A stretch of DNA of 64,000 nt, from contig OY979729.1 in NCBI GenBank assembly GCA_963855995.1, forward strand, positions 8,078,115 to 8,142,114, in the 5' to 3' direction. The position numbers were made by a program, and so were the translations under genes. The DNA comes from Muricea muricata. Taxonomy: Eukaryota > Cnidaria > Anthozoa > Malacalcyonacea > Plexauridae. The notes under the pieces are model-generated. The model did no database searches and was not told where the DNA came from. It was given only the letters and a program-made list of their open reading frames with translations. Shown one piece after another: positions 38,348-48,400 of the stretch (its first letter is position 1; every line of letters starts with the position of its first letter).

Positions 38348-38702
38348 ATGATTTTAACTAACAATTTTAGAATGATGAGAAATTTACTGCTTGTATCTGG
38401 GATATTTTTAACATTCTTGAACATTACCGCTGGTGCCAGTGACAGTTGTTCCGATTTGTGCGACAAATCAAAATGCGAGGAGCCGGTAATACCTTGTGAA
38501 AGCGATGTGTTTGTAAAGGATGAGTGCGACTGCTGTGATGTTTGCCTGCGGTCTCTTAATCAAATCTGTGGAGGACTTCATGCAAGATATGGTAAATGTA
38601 AACCAGATTTGCATTGTGTAAGTGACAACAGTGAAGCTTTTATGAATGACGAAAACAGCAATGGCGAAGATGAAGAGAATGACGTAATCGGAGTGTGTCA
38701 AG
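38348..38702 (+). CDS. Secreted IGFBP N-terminal-domain protein, first exon
   Basis: It encodes a signal peptide and one insulin-like-growth-factor-binding-protein N-terminal domain, a secreted disulphide-rich fold. After a hydrophobic leader (MMRNLLLVSGIFLTFLNITAG) there are twelve cysteines in family order, including ECDCCDVC (the family's GCGCCxxC, with Asp for the second Gly), then CGGLHARYGKC and a final GVC. An acidic insert (about 20 residues, rich in D, E and N) separates cysteines 11 and 12. Three ATGs are possible: 38348, 38372 and 38375. I took the first because a TATA box lies 70 bases upstream, but the last two sit after a splice-acceptor-like cttttag-type sequence. The exon may end at caag|gttag. 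Unspliced, it would stop two codons after the last Cys, at 38707. Later exons (Kazal, Ig) were not found. Confidence 0.8.
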
Positions 38703-38713
38703 GTTAGTAGAAG

Positions 38714-38780
38714 TGAACTCTATATATTTATGTATTAGACTGGAATGATAACTTGCCTGCCATATCTGAAGCCAGATTGA
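38714..38780. repeat. One end of the GTGAACTCTATAT MITE family
   Basis: gtgaactctatatattta, then agactggaatgataacttg, matches the ends of the family at 51791-52110 and 58745-58815. It begins seven bases after the possible stop codon of the IGFBP-domain gene. No second end was found nearby. Confidence 0.5.
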
Positions 38781-39117
38781 CTTTTAACCATTGAACTGTA
38801 TAAGTAAACTGAAAATAGTATAAGTCAGGAGGAGGAGGAAATTGAAAACAATTTGATTCAGCTTTTTTTGAGTTGAAATACTTGAAGTAAAAAATTGGGC
38901 AGTATATCAAATGAAAGTTATTAAAAAGTTGTATTTGGTGTAAAAATGTTGAGATTTCAGGTAAACTAAAGAAAATTGTGCCGTATCTTTCAAAATTTTA
39001 GGAATTTCTTTTTGTTTTTAATTTTAGGCATTTCTTTTTGTTTAAAGTCTTGAATTTTTTATATATTTTTAATATCTTCAACTTTAAATACAGTAATTCA
39101 CGGTCCGATGTTTGGCG

Positions 39118-39335
39118 TTAAGTATTTCACATCTAAAAATTATCGCTTTTCAAACAATCATCAATCATAGCTTCTAGATATTTTATATTGCTTGAAAACA
39201 CTTTCGTTTATTTAACAAAGTGAATAATACATGGTGCGCGGAAATACCAGATTTATTTCTCGTGTTGGACACATGATATCATCTCAACACTCGAAATAAA
39301 TCTGTTATTTCCGCGCACTCATGTATTACTCTTCA
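39118..39335. mobile_element. Hairpin MITE family C, long copy
   Basis: Arms at 39222-39267 and 39284-39332 pair almost perfectly (gaataatacatg, gcgcggaaata, cagatttatttct, cgtgttg), with a central catgatatcat loop. The 5' flank 39125-39180 (cgcttttcaaac, atcaatcatagc) is shared with 14340-14385. Confidence 0.75.
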
Positions 39336-39359
39336 TATAACTTAGCTTCGATACAGTCT

Positions 39360-40720
39360 TTTTGAAAAAGAGTTATAGCTTGGCCAAATGGTCCTAATGT
39401 TTAAGTTTTCTAATGTTCACGATTCTAGTATTTACAACTAAGGTTCAATGGGTTGCTATAAGGGTTTTTCAAGGATCGTCGTTGAAGAAGAAACATGGTT
39501 TTTAATGGAAACTTAGACTGCAAGTCACTATATAAGTCACTTGAAAAGTACTTGAAAGTAGAAGCCTGTTTAGAATTGCTTCCCACCCGGGAAGAATTAC
39601 GTTAAACAGGCGTTGAGCCAACGTTTGAAATGACCTTCTAGGCGTTGCCGGAATCGACGTTCAGAAAAGATTGAAGATGAATTAAATTGCATCACGTTAT
39701 TTATACACCATTATAACAACGTCGATATTGGGTTAATATCTTTAGCTGTGTAAATAAACGTTGTGAACGGTCGTGTTTAGGAAAAAGTTTATTGCCCCGC
39801 TTCTTGCTCTTATCAGCAAAGTTTTAAATCACGCAATAGGCACTAAACAATGTTTTCGTTGTGTGTGTCTGACCTCTCTCAACTAGTTTATTCTTCTTAA
39901 TCTCATTAAGTTTTTGGCACTGCATTATTTTATATAGTCCTTAGAGGACCAATGAACGGCTCATTAAGCCTCCTGGACAGTTGCTTCATGTCATGTCACT
40001 ACTTTTTTATGAAAGTCACCACGTTCTTCGCCGTCTAACGGGCTTCTTGTTTTGGATCTTAAGATTTTCTGGAAGTTTTAATTTTACTTAAGTTTAATTT
40101 TCTCTGAGTGAAGTTGCCGAGACATCAATCAGTTCTTGCATATCTGAGAATAGGTTCGTGCCAATTTGATGACGTCTTTGAATTGTATTTGTCCATCATC
40201 TTAATGCGAAATATAAATACATTATGTTTTTCTTATCTCATTGAACAAAACATTCTGGGAAGTTTGAAAGCGGCAATATTTCTAATTGTTTCATTTTTGT
40301 ATATAAATGCACGAAGCTAAAATGTTTTAAAATTTTGTAGGTATTCGGCGTTACACCGACAAATTAGGTTCTATCCTTTATTTCATTTTACATCGCAACT
40401 TAAGATCATCGTGCATAGCATACTTGCAGCAAACTATAGAATAGACACAATCGGCTAACTTTTGTTTACGCCTCCGCCACCCGTTCCCATCTTTGGATTA
40501 TCTCGATATAAATACCGTTGTTCTGGTTTGCAGAAGCGTACATTAGGCCACTCGTGTTAGTTATTCACTCATGTCCACACTTCTAAATGCGCAACGACTT
40601 TTGTTCTCCGTTACGCTACCGCCAGCTAATATGGTAGTAACTAGGCATGCGAGTGATCTTAAAATGTATATGTGTTTCTATTATATAGTTGACAGTAAGA
40701 TACTGAAAATACACCGTAAG
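39360..40720. other. Intergenic or IGFBP-gene intron, nothing recognised
   Basis: Searched by eye for a Kazal, Ig or other cysteine-rich exon following the IGFBP domain; none was found. Confidence 0.4.
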
Positions 40721-40724
40721 ATAT

Positions 40725-40925
40725 TTTCCATATCTTCTCTAGTGAAGATATCGATCACGTGATCATTTCCCGCCAATAATTTGGTATTTTCAAAATGGCG
40801 ATGTTTGTAAGAGCAGCGAACCAATTTTCACCTTTGTTTAAAGAAAAAAGCTACATGCTTGTGTCGAAAAAAATGGGAAATGCTACGAGAAAACACTAAA
40901 GTGATGAACAGGTGTTGTTTTAGTT
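40725..40925 (+). repeat. Dispersed repeat, inverted partner at 48495-48690
   Basis: Shared landmarks are tcactagtgaa-type (ctctagtgaagatat), atcacgtgat/aacacgtgac, ttcaaaatggcgatgt and a distal gatgMacaggtg. The copies are diverged and in opposite orientation, one between genes and one in SBSPON intron 1. Confidence 0.55.
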
Positions 40926-41026
40926 TAAATAATATTGAAATAAAGCCATGTTTTTAGCATTATGATCGAAAATTAATATTACTGACTTGGGTCTTAAATT
41001 GTTTACAACTATATAATAAGCAGAAC

Positions 41027-41528
41027 ATTACACGGCGGTTTGAAGATATGAATTTTATCTTCTCGTGGTGAAAACAATATTGTTTTAAGGTGGCTCGATA
41101 GTCAGAATTCATCAGAAATTTTATGTCTCTACGATTAAATGTTTTGTCGTGAATGCTTGAGCTTCATTTTAGTTCATTGCACAGCTCTATAGCACTGTTT
41201 GCTGTATTTAAAAAAGAATTTCTTAAAAGTTTGCCTGAACATAGAAATCACGTTTCTTGTTGGAACTCGTTTCTAATTATAAGTTCATTTGCATAAACTC
41301 CACACCTTACCTATGACAACAATGTCTCTGGACATACGAGCGGAAGGAGTATAAAACTTTTCCAATTATGAAGACAACCAGCAGAGCTATGCAATGACCT
41401 AAACTAAGCTTTACACGCGCACTGTAAAAGATTCTATGGCGAAAGAAGTATTATGTGCTATGAGTTAGACTATCGAGCCACCTTAACCACTCGAAGATAA
41501 AATTCATATCTTCGCACCGCTGTGTAAT
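41027..41528. mobile_element. Hairpin MITE family C split by a nested TTAA element
   Basis: The outer arms attacacggcggt, tgaagatatgaattttatct and tctcgtgg (41027-41068) pair with ccactcga, agataaaattcatatcttcg and accgctgtgtaat (41487-41528). The loop is split at TTAA by the element at 41089-41482. Ignoring the inner element and one TTAA leaves an ordinary short hairpin of the 28306 type. Confidence 0.8.
41089..41482. mobile_element. Nested MITE with TTAA duplication
   Basis: The perfect 15-base ends GGTGGCTCGATAGTC and GACTATCGAGCCACC are directly flanked by TTAA at 41085-41088 and 41483-41486. TTAA target use fits piggyBac or Kolobok-type transposition. It is 394 bp with no coding frame. 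Confidence 0.85.
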
Positions 41529-41583
41529 ATCCTCTATATATGTATATGTGTATGTATATATATGCATGTATGTGGAACATTTA

Positions 41584-42694
41584 CAGTATCTCCCAGAAAA
41601 AAAGCTACTCTTTGATGTCAAACGTTAGCGCTGCAAAACGCTGCACGTTCGAATTAGAATGTTTTAACTCTCTAATGACCATAGAGATTATAAAAGAATA
41701 GAGGCGGCATCCTGATTAAAATTCTGTCAAGCTCGTGGGACAAATTGAAGCTCGCTAATGGGGGGCAAATTTAAGACCCGGATGTAACATCTTACACCTA
41801 TTGGCTGTTGATCGACTGTTCACAACAACAGATTGAGAAAGCTGAGAAAAAACTTTTTCCAATTTTTTCGCACTAAGGGTTTTTTTAATAAAAACTAAGG
41901 CGAAAATGTTAAAGATTAGAGCGGGATTGGCTTGAAAGGTTTGAATTTTGTGTTTTGAATACTGGATAAAATTGGGTATGTTTAATACTGAGTAATTGTT
42001 AGCGAAAATGCAATTTTTGTATTCGAAAAAACTGATGAACACGCTTGAAAAGTCTTTAAAGTTTAAATAGATCGCAGTATTGTGGTTGTACACCTTGTTG
42101 CACCTCTAAAACAATTTTGATAACTGCCTGAAGGCAAAAAAGTTCAATTTGTGTCCAGATGTGAGATATTTTGGCAGATATTTTGCAAACCCTCGCTGTG
42201 AAAAGCCGGTCAAAAACTGGTTGCTATGCGTTGCTAGGGAGAACGTAAGGTTGAAAAACTCTGATATTTACACAAAAATCTGGCTGTCTGCACCTAAAAT
42301 TACAAAAACTAGAAAGCTAAAAACATGTTTTCCTAGTATAGTAAGTATCTGTGTGCATACTGGTCATAAAAACAAGCAAAAATTGACAAAAACAGTATGC
42401 TTTCATCGCTATACATCCGGGACCTAAATTTGCCCCCCATTAGATTTGTTCAATTTGTCCCGCAGTTCGTCCCGCGATGCCGACCCTATTCTTTTATAAT
42501 CTCTATGCTAATGACCCCATTCTGTGTTATTTTGGCAGAACAAATTCAATTAACATGCAACGTAGGCATAAAAAATCCTGTACGTGTAACAGAGAATTAC
42601 GCATTCTTGGACTCATAGGGAGTTAAAACATTCAAATTCGAACGCTCGACACTGGCCCTTGATTTCAAAGGGTAGCCTTTTTTGGGACACACTG
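41584..42694. mobile_element. Mariner-like element with about 200-bp inverted repeats
   Basis: The ends read CAGTATCTCCCAGAAAAAAAG and, reversed, CAGTGTGTCCCAAAAAAGG, flanked by TA (41582-41583 and 42695-42696). The arms pair through gttcgaattRgaatgtttta, tagagattataaaagaatag, gggacaaattgaa and aatggggggcaaattta. The right arm has about 110 extra bases between the terminal block and the rest. The 112-codon minus ORF (41755-42093) and 92-codon plus ORF (42149-42427) are not transposase-like. Confidence 0.8.
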
Positions 42695-42699
42695 TATAT

Positions 42700-45215
42700 G
42701 TATGCTTGTATAATAGAAAAAACTGTCTGGCGTAAGCACTTCTGAAGTCTTAACGCGCTGAAAAATGAGATTCGTTTGGGCAAGAATTTTTGTTCTTTTT
42801 CCCAAGAAAATTCGCCAAAGACCCGGCCAACGCAAGGAGATCACTGATTGATTAGCAAAGCTTCGCTATATAAGTTGAGCAATTTTGTTGGAAAAGTAAG
42901 ACACTCTATTTCAACCATGATTTTAGGTTAATTTCCTGTATTTTGTGGCATAATGAGTGATAATTGATGCAATTCTTTGACGAACAACTCGCGAGCAACA
43001 GTGATAAAATCTTCATTTATCGCTGCAGAAATATCATTCACGAAGGGATAAAAAAGTGCCGCTCAGAGATTCATTGGGGATGGCAAAAAAAAATGAACTG
43101 AAATCTTCAGTGCAGGTCACGTGTGTTTTCAATCACAGACGCGGTTCAAACATATTTGGGGGGGGGAGAGGTTTTGCCCTCCCCAGTTTTACTTCAGGGT
43201 ATTGTAAGTGATGTTGTTGGCTAAATCTCCACCAACCCACTGTTCCGCCACTTCTAGTTCCAACAAAGTGTTATCAATGCCCTTTTGCAAACTGATGGTG
43301 GTAATCACACTCGACTTCGTACAACTTGCTGCGTACAACAGTCAGAAAACTTCGTACATGTGAAGCAGGGCGATGGTCGTGTGTGGTGATTGCGGATAAT
43401 CGCCACAGAGACGTCGGTCCGTCGGCATTACCAACAGGTTTCGAGAATGTAGGAAGAAGTGAAGACCTGATTTCCACGCCGTTAATAATGTAAGGCCGGT
43501 GTGAAACCAACATCTAATTTGCTAGTTTTACTGTCACGGCAGTATTGTCCGTCACGTACATTAAGACTAATTCCCTCGTCCGCCTCGTGCATTAAGACTA
43601 ATTTCCCTCGTCTGCCTGAATGAGTAACCTTGGGCGTCTCGTTTCCTACCTTTAAAAGAGGCCAAAGACAACAACGTTTTGATGCTCGGAGGGTAAACGT
43701 ATCATCACAGTAAAAAGATGACATTATGCTGGTAAAAATCACAATGGTCCCAAAAGGGACGTAACTATAAATGGCTCGCAGAAGTAAAATTTAACCGGTG
43801 TGGCTGGTTTTAGTAAGCACGCCTGCGTTGTTTTTTCGATGTTGTATTATCGTATTCTCGATTTTTTGACTCGAGCTAAAATTAACATTTAAAGTAGTCA
43901 ACATAAGTCACATTTTTGAAAGACTTGGATTGGTCCACGACCGAAAAATGATGAGTTGCAAATGTATCGACCCTTATTAATCGATTCTATGTTATGTTAT
44001 CATCCAAACGGAACGTATTATAAAGAACCTATTATTAGGCAAGACGTTGAAATCACGAAATATTTTGAGTAGCAGCTTGAAAAGGACCGCACCCATCCCA
44101 CGACTTATGGGAATGTTCCTATAAAGAATCTCCTCTAATATGTCTCAAAACAGAATCTGACTGACTCATTAGTTTGACGAGACCACGCCAAGAGATCACA
44201 CCTATTTTTGTCGACAAATGTGTCGATTAGTGTCCAAGCCCTTCCTAATTTTCACTCGTCAAAGACCTATGATTGTATATGCCAATTACCAAAGGAAGCT
44301 GATAGTAGGGTATAAGAATTCTTTAAATTTTTGAGTTTTGACTTTCTTTTTATCAGATAAGCTTTGTTACAATTCCACATTCGTTATCTTCAGACATGAC
44401 AAATGTCACTTTTTGTCTTGGCTGCTTTGGCGATTTAAATTGATTGGTCTACTTGGCTTAACATTTCTTGCTGCTAGTAACACCCACAAGTTGGATCAAA
44501 TAGAAATGTGTGACAAAAGATAAAATCCGTTACCTGATAACCCGACTGTAAATCCGAAATCAATTGGAATGTTATTTTTCAGTATGTGTGGCTTAGAAAT
44601 CTATGGGTGGAATTACGAGTTTGTTATCATTAGAAAATCCCTGACTCTTAAATATATCTGTGAGCATGCATGTGGCTCCAAATTAGGGACAAGGCGTGAA
44701 TCTTTTAGCATTTCCGCCAGAAAGACGCCCCTTAAACGAACTATTTGTAGACAATTTCATCGTAGTTCTCATTTTTTTCCTCCTTACACAAATAATTACA
44801 ATCCTCTGCAGATTGAAGGTTTCAGTACTTTTGGTGATCTTTTACGACCTCGTCCGTCTTTCGAATTCTTTTTCAATCACGTATTAATTCGAGCCTTACA
44901 GCTGAGAAAATGACACCTCTGACTTAATTGGCTTATTGATAATAGACACATAAAATTTCCTGACTGACAGACGGAATAAATACAACAGAACAAATACCTC
45001 GACGCTTTTAAGGCACTCCTGTGAAACACCGCGCGTTATTCCACTGAGCTCCACACTGTTTTAATGCACTTTGCGCATTTTGGCAACCGATCGAGAATAG
45101 TGCGCAAGTTTGTTCATTAAATCATCGACGACGCCATATCAGGCGCGGGAACTCAGATCAATATCAGCGTCAGTCTACGAGAGGGACATTACGCAGTTTG
45201 GTATCTGTAGAGAAT
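42700..45215. other. Intergenic with one short tandem duplication
   Basis: A 31-bp unit (cattaagactaattccctcg plus cctcgtg-type remainder) is repeated twice at 43558-43616. A G-run lies near 43159. Two minus-strand ORFs (43274-43513, 43482-43742) read protein-like in places but match nothing I know. The last 200 bases before 45221 show no clear TATA box. Confidence 0.4.
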
Positions 45216-45220
45216 CGACG

Positions 45221-45473
45221 ATGAGGCTTCTGCTTGGTCTGTTTTTCGTCCAATTTATTAGCATATCGTCCGCGCAGCTCTGCGATCAACGAGCGGGTGG
45301 CGGGGGAATGTTATGCTGTAAAGGGACAAATAATTCATGTTGGGTACAGGTGCCAACATCACCAGAGAATACTCTACTCGCCGCTCAAACAAGGGTTTGC
45401 TACTGTGATGAATACTGTCGCACGACCGGCGATTGCTGCTCAGATTGGAGGCGCGTACAAGAGGAGTGCCGAG
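45221..45473 (+). CDS. SBSPON: SBSPON exon 1: signal peptide and somatomedin B domain
   Basis: The ATG at 45221 is the first in its frame and begins a textbook signal peptide. The exon ends gccgag|gtttg, leaving one base (G) for the next codon. The frame would run on without splicing to 45589, but the extension is hydrophobic and unlike SBSPON. Confidence 0.93.
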
Positions 45474-48400
45474 GTTTGAGAATCGCTTATTTAATACCAT
45501 TCGCTTGTTGCGCTTTGCTCGTCACCTTTCATACTATTTTCCACATGGTGCAAATTAATTCATTGAAATGCGCATATTTGCTTTGCTGAGTGTATAAGAA
45601 CAGTACATCTCTTCGTTTTTTAAATTCAAGTTAAATTTTACGCTCTGTCTCTGTCGGTGTTGAAAAAATGTTCGCGTTGTAGGGCATTTAAATTCATTTC
45701 TTGTAGTGTTTCATTTCTCAATCGCGAAAAGTCGTTAGCCTGCATTCAGCGCGTTTCTTGTGTAACAGAAACTTAAGAGCCGTCCAGTCATTAAGAATTC
45801 TTCAAATATCAAATGAGAGGTTGGATGGTAAATTGGTAATTTGGACTTGCGAAAAGCTCGGTCTAATGAGAAAAATCATCAGCTGGTTGACGAGACGGAA
45901 TATATAAAAGCCTGACGGTGAATTTAATCCCTAATGATTTAGCAGCTGTCGTGACTAAATGCTAATGACAATTTCTTCGCGTTAACACTTCGACATTGTT
46001 ATGTGTACTTTTTATTATCAAACAGAACAGTTTGTTTACAAAGGCATAATATTTTCTAAGGCGCGCTTACCGCGTGGTCTTGATTTGCCTCTAATGCCCC
46101 TCTTGTGTTATCTGATCTCTATTGCGCGTGAAAGGTTTATTTTATGCCCGAATCGATTACACATGAGATAAGTCTTGTGGCAAACTGTTAAATGGACGTG
46201 TGATCGTGGCAGGAATATTCCGCGTATTTTCTGCGTGTTGAAGAATGTTGGAAATTTTGCAAGAGAAAATGTTTTTCATGCAGGCATGCTATTAAAACGG
46301 CATGCTGTCAAATAACAAAAGCACGCGTATTTTTACTTGTTGCATGTCGATGGCCGCCTGCCCATCTCGAAAAACAACGAAACTCCCATCCGGCAATTTG
46401 GCTTCTGGTGGTTGGATATTAGTTTCATCCGCATTTAGTCGCCGTGACGCGAAGATTATGCGCAAAACGTACGTACGCACAAAATGATCTTGTGCCAAAC
46501 CAGCAATCCCTGTGGGTTTGTTCGAAGCAGTTTTGGTGTTATTTCGGGTCACCGGTATTCCGGAGTATTTCCTGGTGGTGATGGTGGTTGATACTCAATG
46601 TTATTTTATCAAACTTAACCGCATTTTGCGCGCTTGTAGGTTTTCCTCTCGTGATGATCTATTTTTACTGCTGACCACCTGAAGACCTTGTGTAAATAGG
46701 TCAGGCATACTGGCAAGATTCATGTTTAGCCTCTTAAAGTATTTTCTCGCCGTTTTGATGCCATGCGCGAAAATTCCCTAGATAGTTGACCTTGTGCCAT
46801 TCGCGGTTTTTAAAATCTCAAAAGTCAGTCCCGATATGACAGAAGATGAAGGCAAGCGTTGAGATGAACGTTAGCGCAGCCGTGCTTACTCAGCATGCTT
46901 TTTCATAATACTTTGGGGGAGATGATTTAGATAAGGGGAAATGTGAATTGTTCTCGATTGCGTGGTTAAAGATAAAAAGCGTAAATTTTTCCTGCGGTTT
47001 ACAGTCACAGCCAACTTGGAAGGCGGCCAGGCGAAATGCTACAATTTGCACTAATTTAATAATAAACAAACTATGTTATATAGATCTGTAGATAAGTGTT
47101 TCAAGTTACAACAATTTACAGGACTTGTTGCCAGCAGCTTATATCTCTTTTATTCGATCGTTCCAATTATACAGATTGCTTTTTGTCTTGGCTCAGACCA
47201 CGTGCTCAGACTTACTTGGACGTATTGAAAACAGCGCAGTATACATTACATAGAGCTGAATTCATAAATTCGATAAAAAGAAAGTGCTAACATAACCCAA
47301 TAATACCCTTTATTTGGGAAACGCATTTTCTGCCTAATGCTACACATGTTTTGTATTTACGCATCTAGTTAAATATATTTGCATTCTGTGCGACGCGTTG
47401 GATGACGTCACAGTAGGGAATTGCCCAGCCCTATAGCTAAGAGTCAGTTTGTCCATTGTGATGTGTAAGTAGAAAAAGACCAACCTTAAAATAAGAAGCC
47501 CGGTAAGCTAATTAGGAATCATTGAAAACCTTGATTAACAATCTAGCTGGAAGATAAACATTTCCAAAACGAGACACAGCAAGAAGCACTTGGGACCAAG
47601 CATCGCCTCACACGACAACCGAAATTCGAAAATTGTTTGAGCCAAATGAGACGCATTTAGAGTTTTTCACTACTCGACTGTCATAGCAGAGGCTAAAGGA
47701 ATAAACATCATCGCTGTTATTATCTTCCAAAAAATACTCCAATCTCAGCGCAGCAAGGATTGAAAGATTTTACTGTGACAAACAAACACATTTTTCTGGA
47801 TACATTGCGATATTTCTAGGACGGGTTGGAGCTTCTACGGCGCATTAATCCTGCCCGTAACAAAGGGAGACTCCGAGGTGTGAAGATTGTCTCTTTCAAA
47901 TTCTGAATTAAACGTCTAAAAGACGTTATACCTCTAAAAAATGCTTTATGTCATTAAGATAGGAGTAATATAGCATAGGAATTTATAGTAGAGTACATTT
48001 AAATGGTTCAGTGCATGTATCTGGAGTCTGGCTTTCCCCCCCCCCGGCCCACTTTTTGGAACGTATTGTCGCCCTTATTTGTAAGCATGCATATGAAACC
48101 AAAGCTGCATGTGTTAGATGTTCAGTTGCTGTTCGATAGATTAACAAATGTTGAAGTGCAAAATGCAAACAAAGCGTTTGCTTGCATAGCGGACTGGACA
48201 TCAATCAATCACCTTCATTTTCAAATACTGTTATCAAGTATGAAGTACATTTGCCAAGACGACTTAAAAACCTTAAAAATAGAGCTTTTCGAATCATTTT
48301 TTTACCATACACAGCTGTTCATCCATGGCAAAAACAGCTTTTTTAAAGCCGCTCTCATTAAAATAACAAATAAACATGGGGAAAACATAATGCGATAAAC

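Noticed and set aside
41755-42427. Transposase inside the mariner-like element
   Set aside because: Neither ORF shows a helix-turn-helix or D,D34D-type catalytic pattern.
46292-46552. 86-residue minus-strand ORF with a protein-like middle part
   Set aside because: No family is recognised, no splice context is visible and a plus-strand ORF overlaps it; it lies in SBSPON intron 1. A protein search could reopen it.
48003-48398. 131-residue plus-strand ORF in SBSPON intron 1
   Set aside because: No signal peptide, domain or recognised similarity; its end runs into a repeat.
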